64,000 nt of DNA, taken from NCBI RefSeq assembly GCF_963675165.1, contig NC_087391.1:5072646-5136645 (forward strand), read 5' to 3'. Of this stretch, positions 12,674 through 23,800 are shown piece after piece. Under the pieces are notes generated by a model. That model saw nothing but the letters and a program-made list of their open reading frames with translations. It had not been told where the DNA came from and did not search any database. This DNA comes from Halichondria panicea. Its lineage: Eukaryota > Porifera > Demospongiae > Suberitida > Halichondriidae. Each line of letters begins with the position of its first letter. The stretch's first letter is position 1. The translations under genes and the position numbers were made by a program.

Positions 12674-13773
12674 CACGTAAGGCCATTGCACTTCGTTCAA
12701 CCATGGAAAGAAAATTGGCCAACATTGAGCGTGAGAAGAAGGAGGATACCTTGCGACAGCTGGCACAGAAGGCCAGAGATGCTAGAGTTGGCATCAGGGC
12801 TCCAGCCAATGAAGGTATGTAGTGTGTAATTTATTCGTACTGCCAGCAGACACCTGGTGCTTTTGTGTACATACCACACACATACATGTACAATCTGATA
12901 GTCTGCATACCTTAGAGTACTGTACATTGTAATGTCTTTTCGTGTTTCCTAACTCCCCCTTGTCCGCAGACGAGTCTACTGACATCCAAGAGAGGGACCA
13001 GCTTCGATACGACAGGCACAAGGAGAGAGAGAGGCAGCGACGACTTGCCAAAGCCCACCCGGACAAGAGGTCGAAAATGGACCGAGACAAAGACAGGGAC
13101 GTGACTGAGAAGATAGCTCTTGGCCTTCCCTCAGCAGCTGGCTCAAAAGAGGCCCAGTTTGATCAGCGGCTCTTTAACCAGTCAAAGGTAAACACATACG
13201 CATGACATGTGGAAGTTAATATCTCACACGCACACAGGGGCTGGCCTCAGGGTTTTCTGGAGGGAACGATGATATGTACAATGTGTACGATAAGCCCTGG
13301 AGAGCTGGGGCTAACCTGGCTGAAAAGATTTACCGTCCTGGCAAGGCTGTCGACAAGGATGTGTACGGGGACGATGTGGAGAAACTCATCAAAACCAGCA
13401 GGTGCTTAATTCTCTAAGACCTGTTACTATAACGACTATACGTTGTCATTTCATGACCATATTATTTTGTGATAATACTCACTAACTGTAATGTTACTTT
13501 TGATACCAACTTATGTTCACTGTTAGATTCCAACCTGACCGTGGATTCTCCGGTGCGGATGCTGATCAGTCGCGAGAGGGGCCGGTCCAGTTTGAGAAAG
13601 CGGTGGAGGAGGATCCATTTGGACTGAACAAGTTCTTGACAGAAGCTAAGAAGGCGAAACGACCGTCAGAAGACTCTAGGTGAGAATTGTATTTACGTTT
13701 TAGCATGAATCATGTATTTTTTTTTTTTTACAGGGCTCCTGGATTGAGCAAGGCAAAAAGACCAAAGTATTAG
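9865..13773 (+). CDS. SNW1: SNW domain-containing protein 1 (SKIP/Prp45)
   Basis: Twelve exons join in phase to 536 residues, the same length as human SNW1: 9865-9878, 10135-10204, 10422-10583, 11070-11252, 11549-11830, 12322-12387, 12454-12570, 12673-12814, 12970-13187, 13238-13401, 13527-13679 and 13734-13773. SNW1 is a spliceosome component of the activated and catalytic complexes and a transcription coregulator (Notch, nuclear receptors). Diagnostic segments are present in order: EPPPYGQRKGWIPR and GDGGAFPEI at the N-terminus, VRAADKLAPAQYIRYTP with the SNWKN motif (CISNWKNPKGYTIPLDKR) in the SNW domain, the RDxxE/K-rich helical region, QFDQRLFNQ, the YGDD segment, and GPVQFEK/DPFGLNKFL near the end. 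It closes in a basic AKRPKY tail. Exon 4 uses a weaker donor (GTTGCT). Confidence 0.97.
10613..10917. repeat. Minisatellite in SNW1 intron 3
   Basis: About seven head-to-tail copies of a unit built on GGTAGGAGCAGYGGGGCCG plus TGGAAGCATTGTGTTGATATT. Units differ by an extra TGATAT hexamer, giving lengths near 42 and 48 bp. Antisense open frames through it are periodic and not genes. Confidence 0.9.
11958..12218. repeat. MITE-like element, copy 1 (SNW1 intron 5)
   Basis: A 261-bp element begins AACTTGAATTCCGTCGATCC and ends with the imperfect inverse near ACCAACGGAATAAAAGTT. The inner motifs GAAAGCTTAGAA and CTAAGCTTTCAG are also inverted, and the centre is the palindromic pair CCATGGATTATAGCCCATGG. 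Two further copies lie at 44182-44460 and 50545-50821, so this is a dispersed family. No coding capacity. Confidence 0.8.
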
Positions 13774-14384
13774 ATATGGAACAGAGACGATTTGACTCAA
13801 TATGGATTCATTTACACGTATGCATGTACCCCTGTGTGTCACATGACATTGAATTTTCTTGCACTGGGGGATGGTCAAATTGAACAACACTCAGTCGCAG
13901 CTAGTATATACAGCGTGGGAATGCGGCCTCGGTGATGGGCACAATGCATAGACCTGCAGACCCTCTCCCTTAGAACATGAATTATTCTGGTGTGTATATG
14001 ACTTACTTGAATTACCTGTACTGTACATGTATATTATATAAGTATACAAGATTAGAATGAACCTTTTAACATTTACACTTACATGTACATGTATATATTA
14101 AAGATGAATTGACTTTTTGCACAGAGATTGAACATAATAATCATGAATAATATTATGTACTGTATTATAATTATAGCTACAGCACAACACACAAATAAAG
14201 CAGTTTAACATAGTTCGATTCCTGAGTACTCATGACAGATCAGCTAGCAGCCTTTAACACAGCAGATGATGCACCACACAAATATCCACCAAGGACAAAT
14301 GCATGTGATGAGTAGATGAAAAATATGGTTTGGCTTGTCTCTGCAAAGGCATAATAGATAATTTTACTTATTACTCAATTTGGC
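13774..14384. other. Intergenic region downstream of SNW1
   Basis: About 0.6 kb of AT-rich sequence between the convergent ends of SNW1 and the minus-strand proline-rich gene. An AATAAA-type polyadenylation signal lies near 14193. Nothing else was recognised. Confidence 0.5.
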
Positions 14385-14657
14385 TTACTGGAGATTGTTG
14401 TTAACAGTGACAGCTGTAGCAGCAGGCTGTGAAATAACTACAGTCTGTTGGCTCTGTTGCATGACAGGAGCAGGAGCTGCTGGTGCTTGTCCAGGGAGTG
14501 TGGGGTAAGGATAAGCTGGTGGGTAGGCAGCAGGGAGACCTACAGAGAGAGAGAGAGAGAGAGAGGGGGAGAGAGGGGAGATTCTCTGACTTTGTAGCAA
14601 TGATGTGATGAGAATTGGCTCACATTGAGGAGGTGCAGAAGCATACTGAACAGCCAT
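14385..14657 (-). CDS. Small Pro/Ala-rich protein, divergent member of the cluster
   Basis: Two exons (14657-14624 and 14539-14385) join in phase to 62 residues. The layout resembles the four plus-strand genes that follow: a short first exon ending near Pro-Pro-Gln, then a second exon with Tyr/Pro runs, a Gln-Gln-Ser-Gln-Gln-Thr-Val-Val stretch and a Gln-Pro-Ala-Ala-x-Ala-Val tail. Unlike them it stops at the end of the second exon and has no C-terminal membrane exon, so the product would be soluble and disordered. It lies head-to-head with the first plus-strand member, 205 bp apart. It may be a small gene, or the remains of an inverted copy that lost its third exon. Function unknown. Confidence 0.45.
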   Translation of the reverse strand: MAVQYASAPPQCEPILITSLLQSQRISPLSPSLSLSLSVGLPAAYPPAYPYPTLPGQAPAAPAPVMQQSQQTVVISQPAATAVTVNNNLQ

Positions 14658-14862
14658 AGCTCTTGGAGACTTGATCTGAAGTGAATTAAGGGCAGCAACT
14701 GATTTTTCTTCCACATAAATTATGTACTTAGATCTAGTTATGCGTGGGTGTATGGCTGGGTACTTTGCACATGCGCAAAGGTATCTAGGGGAGTATATAC
14801 AAGCTTCCAAGAAATCGCCTTCTCTCACTTTTCATACTGAGCTAACTTGCCCTAAGAATAAG

Positions 14863-15435
14863 ATGAGTGAACAACCTCCTCAATACGACCAGCCTCCACC
14901 TCAACAGCAGCAACAGCCTCCGCCTCAAGGTGAGTTTTGATAGCTAGCTAGCTAGCTCTAGCAGTGCAGCCCCGCCCCCTATGCATTTTTCTCCCCAGGC
15001 TATGGTGCACCTCCTCAGGGCCAGGGCTACCCTCCATCCCAGGGATATGTTCAGCCTCAGTCTCCTCAGGGCTACCCTCCATCCCAGGGATATGCTCAGC
15101 CTCAGTCTCCTCAGGGATATGCTCAGCCTCCTCAAGGATATTTTATGCAGCAGCAGACAAATCAGACAGTGGTGGTCCAGACCCAAGCTGCACCTGCTGT
15201 CACCAAAGTTGTTGTGTGAGTACCTCCACTAACTTAAGCGCCTTCAGAAATTCTTGTAGATTTCAGTGGCTCCGACCATTTAATTACTGAAAGTAGGCTA
15301 ATAAGAGGTTGCACCGTGATTATTTTTATCTCTCTATACAGGAGGAAACAGACTAACCATCTCCTTCACTTCATCATCTGCCTGATCTGCCCATGGTGGA
15401 TCTTTGTGTGGCTTTGCGTCTGCATCTGCGGCTAG
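14863..15435 (+). CDS. Tyr/Gln/Pro-repeat tail-anchored membrane protein, cluster member A
   Basis: Three exons (14863-14929, 14999-15215, 15342-15435) give 125 residues. Exon 1 is Gln/Pro-rich. Exon 2 carries GY-x-QP type repeats (GYPPSQGYAQPQ) followed by a QQQTNQTVVVQ segment. Exon 3 is a hydrophobic module with the pattern HLLHFIICLICPWWIFVW and a Cys-rich end. The layout suggests a disordered cytosolic region with one C-terminal membrane segment. The H-x2-H plus W-x3-W hydrophobic pattern recalls, only loosely, the short HxxxTxGxWxxVW membrane motif of several small protein families. Function not known. The neighbours B, C and D share all three exons and splice phases. Confidence 0.75.
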
Positions 15436-15564
15436 TCTGTGGATATCGGACACAGGCTGGATCTATATATAGCTATAAAATAATTATACAACTGTTTAAT
15501 TTTTATAACGTTTCACACTAGATTTACTACAAAATGCATGGGTATAGATCTATAGTGTGATATT

Positions 15565-17106
15565 AGTGTCAAAATTAGGGTGACTGCAATAATTCAATGA
15601 GGGTGTGTTTTCATTGCTTTCTATAATCTTATGAGGGTGAATTTTCTGCCAGTGAGGGTGTCATTGCTGATCTTACGAAGGTGTGTTTTCATACATTGAG
15701 GGTACTCACTGATCTACGATGAGGGTGCTTGCTAATCATACGAGCTCATTCTTTCTTTGAGCCAGTGACTCTGAGTGTGTACCATGATCTAAACAAAGCT
15801 GGGAAAGTCCCTTGCTTGCGGGACTAGCTGTGTACCATGATGTAAGTAAACACAAAGCTGGGAGGGGGGGCCCTTGCTTGCTACACACATGCACACATGC
15901 AATGTGTGAGTTGCTAAAGGGCAGCACCAGAAACAAGATTCCCTTGCTTGCATGCTCCCTAGACCTCTAAAAGTTGCTACGATTGGCCGGGGCAAACACC
16001 AAAAAGCTAGCTTTAATAGCTACTTAGCAGTGTGCGAGGACATCCTGATGAGTATGTCAATCTGTCACAAAATTATTCACTTGCATAATGTATATTCTTT
16101 AAAGCTACTGGCCTATTAAAGTAGTGCAATATTTTCCATGTTAATGACAAGGTGGTTTATGTAATGATATAGAGCCATACACACTGGGTCAGTACAATGA
16201 TTATGCAATTTGTTCCTGGTTTTACTATGCATGCATGCGGAATGAAATTGGTTGGAGGTGAAAAAAGATGTCCACGACATAATACAGAACAGTTTGTATA
16301 CCTTTGTACACCAATTTATTAACAGAATGATCTTGTACAGCAATAAAGGTGTATATGTAGAGTCTATATTTTAGAGTGGTCTATAATGATTAACACACGG
16401 GTGAATGTATCTTCTATATAAATAAATACAGTGTCTACAACATTGTGACGGATTGACATAGTCTTCTCCCCACTTGCTTGTTTCCATGCTTTTTGGTGCC
16501 CTTAACGACTCACATATTGCAAATGTTTGCATAATTATGTGGTGCAGTAATATTGCGAGCAAGGGACTCCCCCCTACCAGCTATATTTACAAAATGGTAC
16601 ACAGTCCCAGAGGAGGTACGACAGGCGCAGTGAATACTAATTATTCGCCCACGCCCTGTGTTATAGCTGAATTTAGGCTAATCGCTTGAGCTGCACTGCG
16701 CCTGTCGTATACTTCCTCTGACACAGTCCAATACATATGCAAGCAAGGGACTCTCCCAGTTTTGTTTACACACTTAGAGTCACTGGCACAAAAAAAGAGC
16801 TATATAATAGCAAGCCCCTTCATCATATCAGTGAGTACTCTCATTGTATGAAAACACATCTTCATAAGATCAGTGATGATCACCCTCACTGGAAGAAAGT
16901 ACACTCTCATAAGAATAGCAAGCACCCTCACTGGCAGAAAGTACACTCTCATAAGAATAGCAAGCACCCTCACTGACAGAAAGTACACCCTCATTATATT
17001 AGCAAGCACCCTCAATGGCAAAAAAGACACCCTCGAAAGCACCCTCAATGTATAAAAACACACCACCCTCATTGAAATTTTGCAGTCACCCTAATTTTGC
17101 TAACAC
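15565..17106. repeat. Large foldback element between cluster members A and B
   Basis: The left edge (about 15565-15990) and right edge (about 16550-17106) are imperfect reverse complements. CAAAATTAGGGTGACTGCAA at the left matches TGCAGTCACCCTAATTTTG at the right, and GGGAAAGTCCCTTGCTTGC matches GCAAGCAAGGGACTCTCCC further in. The arms contain GAGGGTG/CACCCTC minisatellite units; near 16890-17030 about four copies of a 40-bp unit occur. A smaller nested hairpin (GTACGACAGGCGCAGTG and its inverse) lies at about 16615-16715. No transposase is visible. Confidence 0.7.
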
Positions 17107-17182
17107 CATACCTAAGAAATCGTCTTCTTAAATTATACCTCCACTTTTCAGATAGACTGAGCTAACTTGCTCCAGGAACAAG

Positions 17183-18063
17183 ATGAGTGAAAAAGCTCCT
17201 CAATACGAGCAGCCTCCACCTCAACAGCAGCAACAGCCGCCTCAAGGTGAGTTTTTGATAGCATGCAAGCTATATACAGTGCATCCAGTCTAGGGAGTAT
17301 AGAATGTTAAAATAAGTGAGTAGTTTTACTTAATTGTATCTCAAGATTGGAACATTTCTAAGAAATTATGCTGATACCATTGTGTAGGTGAATGAATAAG
17401 CTACAACATTATTCAAAAATATTTCCTTATTGTAGTGGGAAATCATTTTAGGTGAAAATAGGGGTGATCGTAAAAAAAATGTGTGTAACATCAATTATTT
17501 CCGGAACTGAAGTATTTCTGGAAAATATTTTCTTATCAAAAGTAAAATGTTCCAATCATAAGATATTTACATTTAAGTACAACTACTCACACATTTTTGG
17601 CATTCTACTCGATGCACTGTAGCTCTAGCAGTGCAGCCCTGCCCCTTAACTATGCATTTCTTTCCCCAGGCTATGGTGCACCTCCCCAGGAATATGCTCA
17701 ACCTCAGTCTCCTCAGGGATATGCTCAGCCTCCTCAGGGATATGGTCAGCCTCCTCAGGGATATGGTCAGCCTCCTCAGGGATATGGTATGCAGCAGCAG
17801 ACACAGTCGACAGTGGTGGTCCAGGCCCAAGCTGCACCTGCTGTCACCAACGTTGTTGTGTGAGTACCTCCATTAACTTTAGAACCTTCAGTAGATTTTA
17901 GCGGCACTGAAACTGAAAGTAGGCTGAGTGAGGTACGTTGCACCGGATTATTTTTATCTCTCTATACAGGAATAAACAAAAAAACCATCTCCTCCACTGC
18001 ATCATCTGCCTGTTCTGCCCATGGTGGATCTTTGTGTGGATTTGTGTCTGCATCTGCGGCTAG
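17183..18063 (+). CDS. Tyr/Gln/Pro-repeat membrane protein, cluster member B
   Basis: Three exons (17183-17246, 17670-17859, 17970-18063) give 115 residues, closely matching member A including the leader before the ATG (GAGCTAACTTGC). Exon 2 has four GYGQPPQ-type repeats. Exon 3 encodes HLLHCIICLFCPWWIFVW and a Cys-rich end. A recent tandem duplicate of A, separated from it by the large foldback element. Role unknown. Confidence 0.75.
17299..17612. repeat. MITE-like hairpin in member B intron 1
   Basis: The left arm (TAGAATG ... GAGTAGTTTTACTTAA ... GATTGGAACATTT) and right arm (AAATGTTCCAATC ... TTAAGTACAACTACTC ... CATTCTA) are inverted copies about 55-65 bp long flanking about 190 bp. The intron of member A lacks it, so it inserted after the A/B duplication. 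Confidence 0.65.
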
Positions 18064-18446
18064 TCTGTGGATATCTGTGGATATCGGACACTTTTATTAA
18101 AAGGCTGGAACTTCTGCTAGATCATAATGTAGATGATTTTGTTGATAACTTTTCACACTAGATCTACTGCAAAATGCAGGGATAGCACTCAAACAACTAC
18201 AATTAACAACATTACAATTGGAGTTATCAAAGCAAAAAGCTCAGTTCATGTGCATATCACATATAGGGTAGTTTCAGAGTAGTGTAGTGTTTGCAGTAAC
18301 AAAGGGGGAGGGGCTGTCAAACCATTGTTAGGTTCCGCCCAACTAGTTACTAGGAAATAATTTAGGTTGTAGACAGACATTTTGGTTGTTGCATACTAGT
18401 ACGTGTTGTGTGTTTTTCCCTGAATTCTGAGCCTACCAGTTGAAGA

Positions 18447-19291
18447 ATGAGCGGCGCCCCACCACCATACAACCCTGGCTATGCCCAGCAGCCTCCACAA
18501 CAAGGTAAGTATAGGTATCTGAAGTTGAGTGCTGTATGGGAAAAAATATTTGATTACAATTTCCTAGTTTAATAGTTAGCTAGCTTTTCTTTATTACAAA
18601 AAGTGAATTCAGAGGTAAATTCAGAGGCTATTTCCCATGTCAACATCAGACAAAAATCATTGTCATGTTTTTAATTATTGCTGATTGATTGTACACACAT
18701 GTATGTACTTACAATGTACCACCTCTCCCCAACAGGCTATGGCCAGCCTCCTCCCCAAGGCTATGCCCCTCAGCAGGGCTACCCTGCGGCCTCATACCCT
18801 GCTCAGCAACAGCAGACAAACCAGACTGTAGTGGTGACCCAAGCTCCGGCAGCCGTCACTACTCATTACGTTGTGTAAGTTTTTGGGGTGCATTGGATTC
18901 GGTCAAAATAATTAGGAGGCTAGCTTAAGCTACCGACAGCTGTAGCTGTAGAACCTTCCACCAAGGTAGCATGTGACTTCCTTCATACTATTCATTGTGT
19001 AGGCTAGGTAGTGTTGTTACTAGACAATATTGAATTTCCTATATTCAGGCCGGAATCACCCCACACACAGTAGTGACTAATTAGCCGTAACCACATAAAG
19101 AATCTTGTACATTAACGTATCTACAAAATATAATTAGCACTCCTTTTGTTGGCACAATACTTGCACACCCATTATTTGTCACTCCTTTATGCAGAAAGAA
19201 AGAGACCAACCATATCCTCCACTTCATCATCTGCCTGTTCTGCCCATGGTGGATCTTTGTGTGGATTTGTGCCTGCATCATCAACAGTTAG
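18447..19291 (+). CDS. Tyr/Gln/Pro-repeat membrane protein, cluster member C
   Basis: Three exons (18447-18504, 18736-18874, 19195-19291) give 97 residues, the shortest membrane-anchored member. The N-terminus MSGAPPPYNPGYAQ resembles member D more than A or B. Exon 2 has GYGQPPPQGYAPQQGYP and the conserved QTVVVTQAPA block. Exon 3 has the HILHFIICLFCPWWIFVW module but ends Cys-Ile-Ile-Asn-Ser instead of the Cys-x-Cys end of its relatives. Unknown function. Confidence 0.72.
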
Positions 19292-19484
19292 ACTGTTAGT
19301 TGATCAATGGGCAATCAAAATTAATGTAGTGATCTTGAACTGTACATGTTAGTAGTTTCATTTTTATTCACTAGACTAGTAGTGCAGAGACATTTTTAAT
19401 GACATTATGGTAAAGTAATTATAATCATGTGAGTGTACAATCATGTTAAGTGTTCAGTTTTTGCACTCGTTTGTCGTTTGCCGT

Positions 19485-19680
19485 TCAGTTAGCTGTTGTG
19501 ATTTGCTTGTATTCATTGTGCTTCCTGTTCTGTTGTATTGGATTAAGGTACATGTAGCCAGTAAAAATAATGAGGAGTCTGAACGCAATGCCATTATATA
19601 AACCAACATAATGGTATTGCGTTCAGGGTAGTGACTGTTAGCGCCTCAACTTCTGGTAGAGGGATGTGCTCCACAAGCAC
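19485..19680 (-). pseudogene. Relic of a duplicated CatSper last exon
   Basis: Downstream of member C, on the minus strand, lies a decayed copy of the terminal CatSper exon at 21063-20890. It keeps the acceptor and the coding start (VLVEHIPLPE versus VFVERAPLPK, then LTVTTL in both). It is then broken by a roughly 44-bp palindrome (AACGCAATACCATTATG and its inverse) inserted in the membrane-segment codons, and later bases are degenerate. The rest of the CatSper gene is absent here. It shows that the unit 'cluster gene plus CatSper 3' exon' was duplicated as a block. Confidence 0.7.
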
Positions 19681-19951
19681 CTGTATATGTATGAATGCAT
19701 TGCACTGAGAATATAATAATGCTTCATTTGCTTGGGTGTTGAACAAAGAATCACTACATGTACGTACTGTATAAATTTTGTAGATCCTGGAATTTAGCTG
19801 GTGACACATGTCTCGAATTAGACTGCACATTTTAGTCGAGGCTAGTCACACTTATTATGGTCACACCCAGCAATCACATGTACATGTGATCAGGGAACTC
19901 TTTCTTTGGTCGCTGCTGTTGCTCTGTCTTTCTAATCTTCCAGCCTGCAAA

Positions 19952-20743
19952 ATGAGCGAGCCTCCCCCTCCAGCATACGACCCTGGATATGCCCAGCAGC
20001 AGCAGCAGCCTCCTCCACCACAAGGTAAATACTGCTGTAAAGCTGTAGAGTCGATCAGTGCAAGTGGTTTGTAATTGTGTGGCTTGAAACGGCACATTAA
20101 CAATGCATGCAGTAATATTATATCTAATTGTTTTAAAATGCTTGATTTCGCATCGATATCAATATTATTTACGAAAATTTGGAGAATACCCTATGTCAGT
20201 GTACTATAAAATAGAATTAGAATGTCTGTATTGTCTGTGACTACATAATTATGAATAATTATGTAGTCTCTCCCTACAGGTTATGGTCAACCCCCTGACC
20301 AAAGCTATGGCCAGCCTCCTCCCCAGGGCTATGGCCAGCCTCCTCCCCAGGGCTATGGCCAGCCCCCTCCCCAGGGCTATGCCCAACAGGGCTACCCTCC
20401 GGCCTCGTACCAGCCTATAGTGCAGCAACAGCAGACGAACCAGACTGTCGTGGTGACCCAAGCTCCGGCAGCTGTCACTACTCAATATGTTGTGTAAGTG
20501 TTTGGATTCTGTACAGAGCTTTTCTGTACACGCAACATACATGTACATACATGTAGAGATTTAAGGGTTGAAAGGAAGTGGTACAAATCCATAGTAAAAC
20601 CATAAAACCAGATTCTGCAAAACCATTATGATTGTTATCACTCATGCAGGAAGAATCAGACCAACCATCTTCTTCACTTCATCATCTGCCTGATCTGCCC
20701 ATGGTGGATCTTTGTGTGGATTTGCGTCTGCATCTGCAGTTAA
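19952..20743 (+). CDS. Tyr/Gln/Pro-repeat membrane protein, cluster member D
   Basis: Three exons (19952-20024, 20280-20493, 20650-20743) give 126 residues. Exon 1 begins MSEPPPPAYDPGYAQQ. Exon 2 has four GYGQPPPQ repeats, then QQQQTNQTVVVTQAPA. Exon 3 is the HLLHFIICLICPWWIFVW module with a Cys-Ile-Cys-Ser end. It converges on the CatSper gene, whose stop lies about 150 bp downstream on the other strand. Members C and D form one close pair, A and B the other. Confidence 0.75.
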
Positions 20744-20889
20744 TTGGCAACCGAGTATAGTGAGCCTGAACTGACTTTGTACCATTTATTTTGTACCGTA
20801 TAATTAAAATTCGAACAACATTTCCTAGTTCACAGACTTCCTAAAATTAATGTGCACGTTAAGTGATTTTTGCACTATCAGTTCTGTTT

Positions 20890-23800
20890 TCAGTTCTGTG
20901 CCGTTGTAGTGATTTGCTTGTGCTTTTGCTTGTACTTTCTGTTATCTTGTAGATAATAATGAATAAGATAGCCAATAAATGTGAGGAGTCCAAACACAAT
21001 GGTGGTTAGGGTGGTGACTGTTAGCTCTACAGCTTTAGGTAGAGGGGCGCGCTCCACAAACACCTGTGCATGTGTGTGCATGTGTGTGTGAGGTGTGCAT
21101 GATGGTATTATATAATGCATGTTATATCACTTATGTGGAAAGTAAAAATACAATGTAAGTACATGTGTGTGTGAGGTGTGGTGGTATTACAGTATAATAC
21201 ATGTTATATCACTTATGTTGAAAGTAAATAAGTGTATTGTTTGTGATACTGGAGTAGCAGTTGACACACAGTGAATTGGGTTGAGAGTTGACAGAATGAG
21301 GTAATGTTGACCAGTAGTGCTCTGAAATGGAACAGCCCAGGACCCTGCACAAAACCACACACACACTGACAATGGTGTCAACACACATGAGGAACAGAAA
21401 GTGAAAGGGGTATTGGTGTCTATATCATATTACATGCATAGCTGGGCCTTTTACTTATAATGTCATTCATACAGTGTACAAATCCCTATCATACACTGTC
21501 AGGTACCTTAAAGCGAATGGCTGACACTTGGCTATTATTAGTGATGAGGATAAAGTCAGAGCGTTGGTTGAGCTCCTCCAGCTCAATGAATGAAGCGTTC
21601 CCTCTTAGGCCATCCATTGTCAAGAGCAGGGAAAAGTTCAATGGGAACACTACCTCGTACAACTGCCTGTACACCTACACATGGACAGTGTATGTCTGGC
21701 ATGAAGTATCATGGTCAGTTCTAACAGAGTACAGACAATGCTGATAGGTTAGGAAATAATTGGCAGATACACTAGCAGGAAGTACTGCACTAGAGACTGG
21801 AGGAGGTCATGAAACAGAACCATAGCACAGGCTCTGTTGAACTTACAGCTCCAATACAGTCACTAGTAGTGATATCAGAAGTGGTGTATTGGCTCTCTGT
21901 GCATTCACACTCATATCTGGTGGGTTGAGAATATCAACATTGGTTGGGATAGACGCATATGTACAGACCTGCTGCTCTTGTGTAGACACTGCTTCAACTG
22001 GGCATTCACCTAAACAATGCATACACAGAGCAGATGACAAACACTTGATCATGGAATGTTGAAACTGTTTACAGTATAATTATTGTAATTGACCAAGGAA
22101 TGTTTTTAATCAACCATAACATCAAGGGCGTATAAAAAGAGAGAGGGCATGCAACAGCTTGCGAGCAAAAACCTAAAGTGGGCGGTAGAGGAGTACAGTA
22201 ATATCTATTTGTGAACAGTACATAGTATATCCGGCTTTAGTTTTTGCTCGCACGTAGGGTTGATAGTCGGTTACATGCCCTCTCTTTCTATATGCCCTTG
22301 ATAACATAAACATCCTACTAACTTTTATCTATACGTTGCTACAATTGTAGGGAACATGAAGAATATGAGTCACTGCAAAATTAGGTACTTGTGGCTCAAA
22401 CTTACGTCCGAGAATGGTGATTGAGTGAGAGTGGTTGGATCAGCATTGTAGACGTGAGGGGATGAGTGAATAGCCACTCCCAATGCAGAGGGTGGGCGAT
22501 AGTTGATCTATCGGGGGAGAGTGAGATCATGTGATTATCATGGTCTGAACGCACAGGAAGAGTGTATCGCTGATTTCCAGACTGTCGGAAAGGGTAGATA
22601 AACTGGAGCTCCTTACTACTCGGACAACCTGCATCATGGATTGAACACTTACGGTTATTAAATTACTGACAGTCAAACCCGGCTTAACAGCCAAGCCCCA
22701 AAGAAGCTAGAGGCCAACTTCGGCCAAGCACTTAGGTCCCAAATGAAGAGTTTGTACAAGACAACTCCTCACAATTAACAAAGGCCACGTGTGTATTATG
22801 GCCAACATTTTTGTCTATTAGTGTTCCACTGTATCTTATATGATGTGACTCACTTGTTCGTATCAGAAAGATGAGGGCACAATCCTCACACAAACTGGAG
22901 CAATGGACAAGCGAAATTCTAACCGAGGAATGCACCTGTATGCACGTGTGTTTTAAATAGATGAAAAATTAAATAAGGGCAATCAATTTTACGGGAAAAT
23001 GGGTCGTATATTTCTGCCAGAGTAGGACGGTGAGTGTGTGAGTGGTGGGGGTGTACAAAGACATTGTCATGACATCAAACAGCTCCGGGTGACCCTGCAT
23101 GGGAAAGTTACAGAGTGTGGTAATCCCACATCCTCACACCCTCACCAGAGTCACAGTGATGTCTAGGAAGTGACGGGGTAGTCGCTGACCTGTATAATTA
23201 TTAAACTCACACTGTACAACTTTTGGTAATTAAATATAATATTATTATGCTCAACTCAGATCTAAGATAGTACATGTGCACACTTGTGCTTACTCTCAGA
23301 TGTTGAAGCCACTACTTGCAGCTCGACTGTGTCCCATACATCCAGCTCCTATAACCATGTGTATAATGTAACACAGACAGCCATTAGAACACAGATTGCA
23401 CGGTAACTAACATGTGTGGCTGTATTAAAACCGGCTACAGTGGATAGGTAGGTCCAACATTGCTCTTGCTCAAACATCCACTCTCCATCAACACCACCAA
23501 CGTTGACTGGGTTTCTCATGGCAATCAGAATATCTTCGCCGAAAGAGCCTGAGACAAGACCTCTTCCTATGCTATAATAATAACAAAACCCATTAGACCG
23601 TAAAGTACGTATTGGATCTGTGTGACATCACCTTTCCTCATCAGCACGGTATCCAACCAAATCTGCCGCGTTACAATTTAACGATTCGTCATGGAGGTGC
23701 AATAATCTAGCGTTGACATTATCATACTCGAGAGTGCAGGGTCCCACCACCTATATAAAAGCAAGCACACACATTGACTTGTACTACACAGTCATATACT

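Noticed and set aside
22732-22935. 67-aa frame read as a separate gene
   Set aside because: Part of it (22854-22935) is exon 20 of the CatSper gene; the remainder is intron.
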